Positions 34,434-44,856 of a DNA stretch of 64,000 nt are shown here, in pieces (within the stretch, counting starts at the first letter, position 1; each line of letters begins with the position of its first letter). The notes under the pieces are model-generated. The model was not told the origin of the DNA. It saw only the letters and a program-made list of their open reading frames with translations, and did no database searches. This stretch comes from Anaerolineae bacterium. GTDB lineage: Bacteria > Chloroflexota > Anaerolineae > Aggregatilineales > UBA3940. The DNA lies in NCBI GenBank assembly GCA_016926255.1, contig JAFGOY010000077.1, forward strand, positions 1 through 64,000. The letters run 5' to 3'. A program made the position numbers and the translations under genes.

Positions 34434-35921
34434 ATGGCAAAAATCAGACCTGAGCGGGTGGTAATCATCGATATCGACGGGCTGCGACCCGAAGTCTATT
34501 TCAGTGCCCTGAAGCAGGGGAACGTCCCACATTTACAGCGCATCGTGGGTTCGGCGCGGCATGTGCCTGCCTTGAGCACTGCGCCGAGCGTGACCTTCGC
34601 ATCACAGGCGAGCATCTTCACCGGGGCGCATCCCGCCGATCACCGTGTACCGGGCAACGAGTGCTTCGACCGGTTGGGGCTGATCAGCAAGGGCAGGCCG
34701 CGCCATTTCGGGTTCGATGTGGGCGATACGCTGGCGGTCGACGATGCGATTGCCGTGTTCAGCGACGGCCTTGCCGACCGCCTGCTCAACCCGGAAACGC
34801 CGACCGTTTACGAATCGGCAGCGGCGCAGGGCAAGACGAGCCTGGTGGCCTTCAACATGTACGCGCGTGGTGCGGATTATGTCGCTCGTCCCAGCCTGAT
34901 CGATATAGCCCGGTTCACTAAAGGAAAGGGGTCGTTGGGGCTGGAAGCAGGAGCCTACGACACCAGAATGCTCGACGACTTGGAATCGCTGCTCCGCAAA
35001 GCCGAACCGAAACCCGACCTGATCACGGCGTATTTCATGGGCCTTGATCACCATTCGCATCTGCACGGCCCGGTGTCGCAGGCGGAATACCTGGCTGATA
35101 TTGTCGATCCGCAGATCGGGCGGCTGGTTGATCTGCTCGAAGAACTGAACCTGTTCGACGGCACCCTGTTCGCGCTGGTATCCGATCACGGCCAGATCGA
35201 GACGCCCGGCGACGATGCCCACTCGATCCGGCTGGGCTTCCCCTTCGATATGGAACTCAGCCCATTGTTCGAGGCGCTGGGACTTGATCTTCACGACCGG
35301 CCCGGCGAAGATCCCAAAGTCGACGCGGTGGTCAGTTTGAACGGCGGGCTGGCGCAGGTCTATCTGCGTCACCGCGAGGCCGAATGGAGTGCGTTCCCGC
35401 GCTACGAGGATGACGTGCTGCGGGTGGCGCAGGCGTTCCACGAGATGAACGAGCAGGGGAAATATCGATCAGAGCTAAAGGGAACGCTTGATCTGATCCT
35501 CGTCCGCGACGCGGAGAGCGCCGGAGACTGGCGAGCCGATTACCGGGCCTACCTGGGCGATGGCATCACACAGCCGTTTGCCGACTGGCTGGCCGAACAT
35601 CCCGATCTCCCTTACGCCGACGCCGACAACCGCCTCCGGCTGGCGAACTCATCGATGAGCGGCGACCTGATCCTCTCAGCGAAAGCGGCGAATGGGGTGT
35701 ATTTCGGCGGAGAAGGGCTGCGCGGGGTGCATGGCAGCCTGCTCTCCGGCGATTCGGAGGTGGTGTTGAGTTTTTCACTGCCGACTGGTTCCGAGGATGA
35801 CATCGCCAGCCTGTACGACCGGGTGGACAGCATCATCGAGGTGCGCTGCGCCGCTGAGGGGAATCGGCAGCCGAGCGTGGCCGACATGAGCGCGGTGATC
35901 CGCGATCTCTGGCTTGGCTGA
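34434..35921 (+). CDS. Alkaline phosphatase superfamily phosphodiesterase/pyrophosphatase
   Basis: A 495-residue protein related to nucleotide pyrophosphatase/phosphodiesterase (NPP) and AP-superfamily enzymes. Metal ligands: Asp in IIDIDGLRP, likely nucleophile Thr in SVTFASQASIFTG, the GLDHHSH pair, LVSDHGQIETP, and a late His in LRGVHGSL. No signal peptide is evident, so it may be cytoplasmic or use an unrecognised route. Substrate unknown. ATG at 34434 has GGAGGG upstream. Divergent from the MocR gene across a 127-base region with the imperfect palindrome TATAGGGCCATATA. Confidence 0.78.
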   Translation: MAKIRPERVVIIDIDGLRPEVYFSALKQGNVPHLQRIVGSARHVPALSTAPSVTFASQASIFTGAHPADHRVPGNECFDRLGLISKGRPRHFGFDVGDTLAVDDAIAVFSDGLADRLLNPETPTVYESAAAQGKTSLVAFNMYARGADYVARPSLIDIARFTKGKGSLGLEAGAYDTRMLDDLESLLRKAEPKPDLITAYFMGLDHHSHLHGPVSQAEYLADIVDPQIGRLVDLLEELNLFDGTLFALVSDHGQIETPGDDAHSIRLGFPFDMELSPLFEALGLDLHDRPGEDPKVDAVVSLNGGLAQVYLRHREAEWSAFPRYEDDVLRVAQAFHEMNEQGKYRSELKGTLDLILVRDAESAGDWRADYRAYLGDGITQPFADWLAEHPDLPYADADNRLRLANSSMSGDLILSAKAANGVYFGGEGLRGVHGSLLSGDSEVVLSFSLPTGSEDDIASLYDRVDSIIEVRCAAEGNRQPSVADMSAVIRDLWLG

Positions 35922-35967
35922 GGAATCTATCCGGCAGTTCGCTTCGTTCATTTTTATGCAACAAAAA

Positions 35968-35996
35968 GAGGGCAAACCCTGCAACGGGATGCCCTC
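35968..35996. terminator. Bidirectional terminator between convergent genes
   Basis: GAGGGCA / TGCCCTC stem with an inner CCC/GGG pairing. T-rich tails occur on both strands (CTTTGCTTTTT on plus, TTTTTGTTGC on minus). Confidence 0.8.
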
Positions 35997-36014
35997 CTTT
36001 GCTTTTTGAGAGGA

Positions 36015-36740
36015 CTATTCAGGATAGGCGACGAAGTCGAGGCTCAGGACAGGATCGTTCTCGACAAACAATACCCCGGCAATTTCCGGCGGGTCGAAGC
36101 CGAAATCGGTCATCAGGATGGTGGTCGTGGCGGTGCCTGTAAGCTTGTCGCTGGCAAGGCTGGCGGTGACGTCGAAAGTGGTGGGATTGGTCATATCGCG
36201 GATGGTCAGATCGCCGGTCACCTGGAAGGAGAGCGTCTCGCCCTCGGTGTAGCTGTCGGACAGTCCGCTGATCTCGGTGGGAACGAAAGTGGCGATTGGA
36301 TAGGTGGCCGATTCAAGCCAGCGGCCTCTGATCGCATTATCACGCTGGGAGGAGTCGGATTTGAACTGGCTGATGTCGATGGTGATCGGGCCGACTGCGC
36401 TGTTGGCCGGGTTTGCCGGGTCGACGGTGATCGTGCCTCCGACGACATGGGTAACGCCGACGGCAATTGCAAAGCGGTTATCCTGGTTGAGGAAAGTCTC
36501 TCCGACCTCGTAGCTGGCCGCTGATTCGTCGGCGTTGATTACGTAGACAGTCGGGCCGCCGGTGCTTCCGGCAGGCTGGGCTGCCTCTGCGGGATTGGCG
36601 GATACCATTTCGGATACAGTCGGCTCTGCGGTGGGGGCCAGTTCGGGTTCAACAATAGCTTGGCCACCACAGGCGGCCAGTACCAGGGTAGCCAGCGCAA
36701 GAATAGCTATCAGAATAATCCTGTCATGCAGCGTTTTCAT
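36015..36740 (-). CDS. YceI-family lipoprotein
   Basis: A 241-residue lipoprotein: signal peptide with lipobox VLAAC, a short spacer, then a YceI lipocalin-like domain (about 60-240) with YVINADESAASYEVGETFL, SSQRDNAIRGRWLES and the closing DFGFDPPEI. YceI proteins bind isoprenoid lipids or amphiphiles in a beta-barrel; the role in this organism is unknown. ATG at 36740 with CAGGAG upstream. The upstream AT-rich stretch holds TATACT- and TATTAT-like boxes but no convincing -35. Confidence 0.85.
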   Translation of the reverse strand: MKTLHDRIILIAILALATLVLAACGGQAIVEPELAPTAEPTVSEMVSANPAEAAQPAGSTGGPTVYVINADESAASYEVGETFLNQDNRFAIAVGVTHVVGGTITVDPANPANSAVGPITIDISQFKSDSSQRDNAIRGRWLESATYPIATFVPTEISGLSDSYTEGETLSFQVTGDLTIRDMTNPTTFDVTASLASDKLTGTATTTILMTDFGFDPPEIAGVLFVENDPVLSLDFVAYPE

Positions 36741-36866
36741 ACCAATACTCCTGTCAAATTTTCTAATTTGTATCAACTTAATCATAATAAAGTATAGATA
36801 AAGCAGACCTCGATATCAATGGGGTCTGCTTTCGGCTTGAATGGTTTGTGATTTAGAGCCGGGACT

Positions 36867-37610
36867 CTACCCGGCTGCGCTGAGTGCCGCGATCAGCAGG
36901 TTCAATACAATGACAAGGACAATACCGGCCAATATCGGCAGGATCATGGCCAGGATGGTCTTGCCGGTGGGTAGCTCGTTGACTATCGATACGGCCTTGA
37001 CGTAGATGACCAGGCCCCAGATCGCTGCTGCCAGACCAAGAAGAGGTCCCATAATCGGAATGAAGGCCAATACATTCAGGATATGGGGTACCATGAACAG
37101 CGCCGTCGTACCGAGCATCGTCTGGATGTTGGCTTTACCACCCAGCCACTTGGCGAAGAGCAGCACCAGCACGGCGTAGAGCATCCAGCTTCCCATGCCT
37201 TTGAGGATAGTCGAGGTGAAATCGCCCAGTGATTCGAGAATCACCTTGATAAAACGCGGGAAGGGCATCAATAGTGAATTGAACCGGGCTACCGTATCTG
37301 CCCAGGGCTTCATGTTCTCGATAATGCCCTGCTGAACGTCCGGCGGGATTTCCACAAACGCGGCGGCAGGCCCCAGCAGTGAGCCGATTGGATCGCTCAG
37401 AAAGGCTTCTACTTGCGCCTGCCGGGCGGCGGCAATGGAAGGGATTACGCCTGCGAAATCTGAGAACAGCGGAATGAGGCCGACCAACAGGGCAATCGCC
37501 AGAAAGATCAGGATGCCCCGCTTCATGACGTCCTCGTGTTCGGCGTGGTCTGTGAATGCATCGGTTTTAAGAAACGCGGCGTCGCGTGCAAGCTTCAACC
37601 ATTCATTCAT
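36867..37610 (-). CDS. Yip1-family membrane protein (distal of a pair)
   Basis: A 247-residue protein with five or so membrane helices; begins MNEWLKLARDAAFLKTDAF and contains the GLVIYVKAVSIVNELPTGKTI segment typical of bacterial YIP1 domain proteins. Function unknown. Its ATG overlaps the stop of the upstream gene by four bases (ATGA), so the two proteins are probably made together and may form a heteromer. Confidence 0.75.
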   Translation of the reverse strand: MNEWLKLARDAAFLKTDAFTDHAEHEDVMKRGILIFLAIALLVGLIPLFSDFAGVIPSIAAARQAQVEAFLSDPIGSLLGPAAAFVEIPPDVQQGIIENMKPWADTVARFNSLLMPFPRFIKVILESLGDFTSTILKGMGSWMLYAVLVLLFAKWLGGKANIQTMLGTTALFMVPHILNVLAFIPIMGPLLGLAAAIWGLVIYVKAVSIVNELPTGKTILAMILPILAGIVLVIVLNLLIAALSAAG

Positions 37611-38314
37611 GATGATACCCCCTGGATGAACACAGCCATGCCAACACCACCGGCAACGGCCATCAGAAGACCGATTACCACGTAAGGCAGCAGCGTCGCT
37701 GTCAGGGCGCGGCCCCATTTGATGTGATGCCCGGATTTGATCGCCACGTAGCGGCAGCTCATTGTCCAGATGAAGACCAGCCAGCCTACCTGGACGCCGG
37801 GGATCAGGGCGGTCAGGTTAATCAGCATGGGGCTGATCGCCAGTGCTGTTACACCATAGGTCTGCTTGAAGCTGGCATCACCGCCAAAGATTCTGGCAAA
37901 CAGGTGCCCAAGCAATCCCCATCCCAGCCAGACAAGAAGTGCAGTAACCGGCGTGGTGATGACATTGAGCAGCGAGCCGCCGACGGTCGAGAAGGTGATC
38001 ATAGAAATGCCGGTAAAGATCATATCGAATTGTTCATTGAAGACACTATCATAATCTTCGACTGCTCCGGAAGATTCCGCATACCATCCCTGTTCCTTGA
38101 TCGTTTCCTGGATGATTTCACGGACATCGTCTGGTGAGGGAGATATGCCCCAGTTGAGAATGCCGCCAACAGCCCTGGCGATTCCGACGGCTGCCGCGAT
38201 GATCAGCAGCAGTTTCAGACCATCGAGGAACGGTTTCTCGGAATCGCGCAGTTGGTGATAGGGCGCAGCCTTCAAAAACAACGCATTCCAGGCGATGACA
38301 AACGATTCTTTCAT
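37607..38314 (-). CDS. Yip1-family membrane protein (proximal of a pair)
   Basis: A 235-residue protein with an amphipathic N-terminus (MKESFVIAWNALFLKAAPYHQL, like its partner's start), about five helices and the Yip1-type MSCRYVAIKSGHHIKWGRALTATLLPYV stretch. A consensus AAGGAGGAG precedes the ATG. A promoter at 38497-38524 is likely to drive both genes. The two share architecture and probably arose by duplication. Confidence 0.75.
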   Translation of the reverse strand: MKESFVIAWNALFLKAAPYHQLRDSEKPFLDGLKLLLIIAAAVGIARAVGGILNWGISPSPDDVREIIQETIKEQGWYAESSGAVEDYDSVFNEQFDMIFTGISMITFSTVGGSLLNVITTPVTALLVWLGWGLLGHLFARIFGGDASFKQTYGVTALAISPMLINLTALIPGVQVGWLVFIWTMSCRYVAIKSGHHIKWGRALTATLLPYVVIGLLMAVAGGVGMAVFIQGVSS

Positions 38315-38496
38315 AGCGCCTTCTCCTCCTTACTATATTCTTACTGGCTCGACAAGCTGGCGCAGCGGCAGGCTGTTGCAGGGCGGAGGTTCGATTGAAA
38401 TCGACTGGTAGAAAAATAAGGCGGCTGGAGGATGAAGTGCTCGTGTCTGAAACCGCCATCGGGATGGCTAAAATATGGCCGAAGCGCTTGATATTC

Positions 38497-38524
38497 ATTA
38501 TAAGCGAAGAGAGTCTGTATGCAA
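38497..38524 (-). promoter_or_regulatory. Putative promoter for the Yip1 gene pair
   Basis: Minus strand: TTGCAT (38519-38524), 16-base spacer, TATAAT (38497-38502), about 185 bases before the first Yip1 gene. The 230-base gap contains no other gene that I can support. Confidence 0.5.
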
Positions 38525-38544
38525 TTTACAATGCCAGACCGGGG

Positions 38545-40479
<1,935 letters not shown>

Positions 40480-40601
40480 GATGATCCTTGATTGTTCGAT
40501 ATGCCTACCGATTATAACGAAGGCCACATGATTGGTCACGAACATCAAGTTGGGTTTTGGAACAGCGATACCGGGAAACCTATCCGTAAAAAATACAACT
40601 G

Positions 40602-40630
40602 CTGCAATTTATGGATAGACACTATATAAT
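40602..40630 (+). promoter_or_regulatory. Putative promoter with TATAAT close to a start codon
   Basis: A perfect TATAAT at 40625-40630 lies 10 bases before the ATG at 40641; a poor -35 (CTGCAA, 40602-40607) is 17 bases upstream. Transcripts would have a very short leader. Confidence 0.4.
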
Positions 40631-40640
40631 TCAGGTCATT

Positions 40641-41075
40641 ATGAGCCAGGAACAGAATGAGAAAGCAGTCCCGCGCCGTGAATTTGTCGAGGCGTCACAT
40701 GTCAGCGTGGTCATTGGCGGTGTGATACTGGCCGTCGGCGGCTGGTCGACACTGGTGTGGCTGGTCAACAATACGCTACCCACCGTGCCGAACCGGTGGG
40801 CGTTTTTTGCCCTGCTCCAGGTATCGCTGACCGGTACTGCACTGCCCTTTATCCGCTTTCTCCACCAGCGATTTTCAACGGAACGGGCGCTGTTCATCAA
40901 TCCAAACGTGATGGTGCGGCAAGCCATATGGGTCGGGATGTTCGGCTCGGTCTGCGCCTGGCTGCGGATTCCTCGCCTGCTGTCGATCCCGATTGCAGTG
41001 GTGGTAGCTCTGGCACTGGTCGCTATCGAGTTTCTGCTTCGCATCCGGGAACGGACCCAGTGGAGACCTGAATAA
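40641..41075 (+). CDS. Small polytopic membrane protein, unknown function
   Basis: A 144-residue protein with four predicted helices (about residues 20-42, 52-72, 88-108, 112-132) and a basic C-terminus (RIRERTQW). ATG at 40641 was chosen over an upstream ATG at 40611 because the -10 box lies inside the intervening codons. No family recognised. Confidence 0.6.
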   Translation: MSQEQNEKAVPRREFVEASHVSVVIGGVILAVGGWSTLVWLVNNTLPTVPNRWAFFALLQVSLTGTALPFIRFLHQRFSTERALFINPNVMVRQAIWVGMFGSVCAWLRIPRLLSIPIAVVVALALVAIEFLLRIRERTQWRPE

Positions 41076-41164
41076 CATATCGTTGTTCAGGTCGCAGCGG
41101 CCAGAGTGATCTGTCGATACATGATGACCTTCTGATTGTTAGCTTAAAATTCCCAGGAGAAAGA

Positions 41165-41650
41165 ATGAGCGATAACCAGACCTTGGAAGAACAACTGGTT
41201 AGCCTGCGCAAAGAACTGGACAGGAGCCATACTGGCCGCCTGCTCTGGCTGTTGAACGGCCTCAAAGACCGGCTTGGCGAGCAGGTCGTCGAAGCCGTAA
41301 ACGACATCGTCGAACATGATGTCCGGGAGGAATGGAAACAAATCGCCGAGCGTGAAAACAGCCACACAATTGAGGATTTCCTTCGCCTGTTATGGGAGCT
41401 GCTGTCCGAACAGGGGTTTGAATATACGTCTGAAAAGACTGACGAAGGCTGCCAGATGTGTGTGACGGCCTGCCCGATTGCCACTCTTGCGAAGGAACTC
41501 AACGCGCAAGACTGGTTATATGCGTATAACTGCGCATGCGACCCGCTTATGGTCGAGGGGTTCAACCCGAAGATCGGGTTCCGCCGCACAAAGACTCTGC
41601 TTGAAGGCGATGACTGCTGCGATCATTTCTATTTTTACCGGGAAGAGTAA
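41165..41650 (+). CDS. L-2-amino-thiazoline-4-carboxylate hydrolase-like protein
   Basis: A 161-residue protein. Its C-terminal half carries a Cys/Asp-rich pattern (CQMCVTACPIATLAKELN, YNCACDPLMVEGFNPKIGF, GDDCCDHFYF) that resembles the ATC hydrolase family, enzymes that open a thiazoline ring on the way to cysteine in Pseudomonas. The N-terminal half is a helical region. Six Cys residues suggest metal or thiol chemistry. The actual substrate is unproven. The stop codon overlaps the start of the peptidase gene (TAATG), so the two are coupled. Confidence 0.65.
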   Translation: MSDNQTLEEQLVSLRKELDRSHTGRLLWLLNGLKDRLGEQVVEAVNDIVEHDVREEWKQIAERENSHTIEDFLRLLWELLSEQGFEYTSEKTDEGCQMCVTACPIATLAKELNAQDWLYAYNCACDPLMVEGFNPKIGFRRTKTLLEGDDCCDHFYFYREE

Positions 41651-42870
41651 TGAAATCGGACTTAGATTCTTTAATGCAGGAGCGCGGCTTTGATGCCATC
41701 GTGGTGCTGGGCGAAGTCAGGGAAAACCCGGCCTTGCGCTATATGATCGGCGGCAGTCGCGTCTCGGATGGGATCGTTATCAAGAAGCGGGGCGAGACGC
41801 CGGTTCTAGTGTGCAACGCGATGGAGCGCGACGAGGCTGACAAAAGCGGGCTGCGCGTGGTAACGACCAACGACTTTGATTTCTACCGGCTGATCAAAGA
41901 AGCGGGAAGCCTTTTCGAAGGCGAACTGCGGATGCTGGCAAACGTCCTTGAGCACTTCGGGGTGGGGGGAAAGGTCAGCTTTTACGGGAGGGAAGACCCC
42001 GGCAAAGCCTACGTAATGCTCCGGCGGCTGGAAGAAATGCTCTCGGCGGTCACCGTCAGCGGGGAACCGGAGGCGACGATCTTCGATACAGCCTTTGCGA
42101 CGAAAGACGCAGACGAGATCGCGCAGATCAAATCGGTGGCGGAGCGCACCAACCGGGTGATGGCCAAGACGGTCGATTTCATCAGGGGGCACATAGTCGA
42201 GCAAAACCGGCTGGTCAAGGCAAATGGCGATCCGCTGACCGTTGGCGATGTCAGGCGGTTCGTGCTGGAGCGGCTGCTGGATTCCGACCTGGAGGAAGCG
42301 GGGGATACGATCTTTGCCATTGGTCGCGATGCGGGCGTTCCCCACTCACGCGGGGAGGATGGCGATATTCTCGAACTGGGCAAGAGCATCGTCTTCGATC
42401 TTTATCCCAGGGGAGCGGGCGGCGGTTATTACCACGATATGACTCGCACCTTCTGCCTGGGGTTCGCTCCAGACGAAGTGCAGCGGGCCTACGATCAGGT
42501 CATGGAAGCATTCGATGCTTCGGTTGCCGCCCTGGAAGTCGGCGAGATCGGGAAGACCTACCAGGCGCTTGTCTGCGACATCTTCGAAAAGTACGGGCAC
42601 CCGACACCGCGTTCGAAACCCGGAACAGAAGAAGGCTATGTCCACAGCCTGGGGCACGGGCTGGGGTTGGAGGTGCATTCAGAGCCGCGTCTCTCGGTGG
42701 TGGGAAACGATCCGCTTCAGCCGGGCCATGTCTTTACCATCGAGCCGGGATTGTACTACCCAAAACGGGGATTCGGCGTAAGGATTGAAGACACGTTTTA
42801 TGTCGACAAGCAGGGTGATTTCCACTCGCTCTCGACCTACCCGAAGGATTTGGTCATCGCGTTCGAATAG
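41650..42870 (+). CDS. M24-family metallopeptidase (Xaa-Pro dipeptidase/aminopeptidase-like)
   Basis: A 406-residue protein with a creatinase-like N-terminal domain (to about 170) and a pita-bread catalytic domain. Ligands of the two-metal centre: Asp in VFDLYPRG, Asp in YHDMTRTF, His in HGLGLEVHSEP, Glu in TIEPGLYYP and Glu in VRIEDT. Such enzymes remove N-terminal residues from Xaa-Pro or related peptides. Middle gene of a tightly spaced three-gene operon; the next gene starts 14 bases on. Confidence 0.88.
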   Translation: MKSDLDSLMQERGFDAIVVLGEVRENPALRYMIGGSRVSDGIVIKKRGETPVLVCNAMERDEADKSGLRVVTTNDFDFYRLIKEAGSLFEGELRMLANVLEHFGVGGKVSFYGREDPGKAYVMLRRLEEMLSAVTVSGEPEATIFDTAFATKDADEIAQIKSVAERTNRVMAKTVDFIRGHIVEQNRLVKANGDPLTVGDVRRFVLERLLDSDLEEAGDTIFAIGRDAGVPHSRGEDGDILELGKSIVFDLYPRGAGGGYYHDMTRTFCLGFAPDEVQRAYDQVMEAFDASVAALEVGEIGKTYQALVCDIFEKYGHPTPRSKPGTEEGYVHSLGHGLGLEVHSEPRLSVVGNDPLQPGHVFTIEPGLYYPKRGFGVRIEDTFYVDKQGDFHSLSTYPKDLVIAFE

Positions 42871-42884
42871 GAGATCGGTTGTTC

Positions 42885-44045
42885 ATGACTCAGGCGACAG
42901 CAGACGGTATGGCCCAGATGGAGGCGATCCTCCGGGCAGTGGTTCAGGACTGGTACAACTCGCTTGACGATCCGGCTGCGGCACAGGAGAAAGTGCTCCA
43001 CCGGCTGTTGAAGGGATACGCAAAGACAAAAGACGGGAAGGTGCACAGTGCGGATCAGATCGATACGATTGAGGATTATCGACGCGCGTTCCCGGCCCGT
43101 ACCTATGACGATTACCGCCCGCTGCTCGACAGGGTCTATACCGGCGACCTGGAAACCCTGCTCTACGAGGAACCGATCGGGATTGCAATGACACGCGGCA
43201 CGACCAGCGACCGGCCCAAGATGATCCCGATGACCCCCGACGATCTCAAGTCGCGCCCGGCGGCTTCGCGGGCGGTGCTGAACCATGTCTTGCAATCCAA
43301 ACAGTTCGATATCCTGACCGGCATCAACCTGAATCTGGGTTTCCCTTCACGGCTGTGGACGATGACCGTCGGCGAAAAAGAAATCGACGTGGGGTATTCG
43401 TCGGGGATATACATTCGTCACGTGAGCAGCAAAACGATGATCAAGAGCATCCCGACGATGCAGGAGATCGACGCGCTGGGCGGTGATCAGGGCCGCTCGG
43501 CCTGGGATCACCGCTTCGAACTGGCTTATCAGTCGGCAAAAGATCAGAACGTCACCATTCTGGGCGGGGTGGTGAACGTTTTCCTGAAGTTCGGGAAGTA
43601 TCTGCACCAGCATTACGGGCTGAGGCCTAAAGATGTGTGGCAGCCCCGTGTAATGACGCTGGGCAGCGCACCGGGGATCAACCGGAAGTGGGCACCTGCG
43701 CTTCATGCCAACTGGGGATCACAGGCCGCGATCCGGGAGATATATGGCGCGACCGAGGGGATGTTCGGGCAGCAGCTAGATGAAAATCGGGCCTGGTCGC
43801 CGAATTACGACCTGTTCTTTCTCGAAGTCGAGGTCAACGGCAAGGTCAAGATGTTGCATGAAATGCGCCCCGGCGAGATTGGCAGCCTGATTGCCAGTAC
43901 GGTTATTTTCCCGCGTTATAAAATCCTCGATCTGGTGCGGGCCTATCGACCACCCTATTTTCGCTGCGTCGGGCGCGATATGCGCTGGACGCGCCTGCGT
44001 GATTGGTGGCAGGGGATCATCTATCTCGATTTTAACCGGTTATAG
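42885..44045 (+). CDS. Short GH3-family acyl-adenylating protein
   Basis: A 386-residue protein of the GH3 (auxin-responsive GH3) fold, whose plant members join carboxylates to amino acids through an acyl-adenylate. Motifs: the nucleotide loop TRGTTSDRPKMIPMT (about residues 103-117) and the YGATEGMFGQQ motif (near 288). Plant enzymes have about 600 residues; this protein ends soon after FPRYKILDLVRAY, which aligns with the RYRIGDLVRV hinge, so most of the C-terminal cap domain is missing. The reading frame is otherwise intact and a terminator follows, so this looks like a natural short form. ATG at 42885 is preferred; TTG at 42879 is closer to AGGAG. Confidence 0.72.
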   Translation: MTQATADGMAQMEAILRAVVQDWYNSLDDPAAAQEKVLHRLLKGYAKTKDGKVHSADQIDTIEDYRRAFPARTYDDYRPLLDRVYTGDLETLLYEEPIGIAMTRGTTSDRPKMIPMTPDDLKSRPAASRAVLNHVLQSKQFDILTGINLNLGFPSRLWTMTVGEKEIDVGYSSGIYIRHVSSKTMIKSIPTMQEIDALGGDQGRSAWDHRFELAYQSAKDQNVTILGGVVNVFLKFGKYLHQHYGLRPKDVWQPRVMTLGSAPGINRKWAPALHANWGSQAAIREIYGATEGMFGQQLDENRAWSPNYDLFFLEVEVNGKVKMLHEMRPGEIGSLIASTVIFPRYKILDLVRAYRPPYFRCVGRDMRWTRLRDWWQGIIYLDFNRL

Positions 44046-44050
44046 CAAAA

Positions 44051-44075
44051 CAGGAGGCAAAACATCTGCCTCCTG
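44051..44075. terminator. Bidirectional terminator after the GH3 gene
   Basis: Perfect 9-bp stem CAGGAGGCA / TGCCTCCTG with loop AAACATC; the minus strand has TTTTGC after it, the plus strand TTGT. Serves both convergent genes. Confidence 0.75.
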
Positions 44076-44099
44076 TTGTACTGGTATTGAGATTTGCTG

Positions 44100-44600
44100 T
44101 TAGCGTCTGAATATAACGCTGAACAGGATAGAAACGCCAACGATGACCAGGATCAGCGGCCAGACGATCTCCGGGTTACCAAGCATAGAACTGAGTCCGA
44201 CGGCAATCAAAGCCCCGGCGAAGATGAACCGGCCTCTGACCGGGCGGGCGTAGTCGGGGGAGACCAGTCGAATGATCGCTTCGAGGAAGAGCAGCAGCCC
44301 AGCTCCTACGGCGATCCAGTGCCAGACCTCGACACTTCTGAACTGCCCTGTGTTGGGAAGGAAGCCCATGTTGTCGGCCAAGAAGATCAGCCCGGCGAGG
44401 ATCAAAATCCCGGCCCAGAACGCCGCACTGAGCGGATCGCGCCGATATTTTTCCGCGTAGGCCGCACCCTTTTCAGCCTCTTTTTCCTGCTCCTTTTCCT
44501 GCTCTTTTTCTTTTTCCTTTTCTTCTTCCCATGAGTAGTGGGGTGGCTGGGGTGGCTGTTCCGAGGGAGGGAGTTCAGAAGGTGGGTACTCTTCGCTCAT
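44100..44600 (-). CDS. Membrane protein with charged Glu/Lys N-terminal segment
   Basis: A 166-residue protein: Pro-rich start, a Glu-Lys repeat region (about residues 24-45, probably a charged single helix), then four hydrophobic helices in a pattern typical of DUF5668/LiaF-like envelope proteins. Function unknown. ATG at 44600 has GGAG upstream; a longer frame to 44810 would run into the sigma-factor promoter region. Confidence 0.6.
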   Translation of the reverse strand: MSEEYPPSELPPSEQPPQPPHYSWEEEKEKEKEQEKEQEKEAEKGAAYAEKYRRDPLSAAFWAGILILAGLIFLADNMGFLPNTGQFRSVEVWHWIAVGAGLLLFLEAIIRLVSPDYARPVRGRFIFAGALIAVGLSSMLGNPEIVWPLILVIVGVSILFSVIFRR

Positions 44601-44791
44601 TGCCTTCTCCTTTTTCTTAAGAAATGACACCAGTGCTATTTTATCATAGATACGCCGGCGAACGGAAAGCGTTGCAGCGTCGGGTTTTTGGTGGTTCGTC
44701 GACCTTGACTCACCTGCCCCATGGGTTATGATCAAAGTGAATATCGTGCGAGGTTTTGCCAATTGTGAAACTTTAACCATCTCCTTACGTA

Positions 44792-44828
44792 CTGGTTGGT
44801 AGAGTTTCACTTCTAAACTCTGGTTGGT
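44792..44828 (+). promoter_or_regulatory. Direct repeat CTGGTTGGT in the ECF sigma leader
   Basis: CTGGTTGGT occurs at 44792-44800 and 44820-44828, 28 bases apart; between them GAGTTT (44802-44807) and AAACTC (44815-44820) form a short inverted repeat. GTGAAACTTT lies upstream at 44765. The arrangement upstream of a sigma gene suggests an autoregulated promoter or operator. Confidence 0.35.
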
Positions 44829-44856
44829 GAACTCAACGGTATGTGGACGGTGAAGT

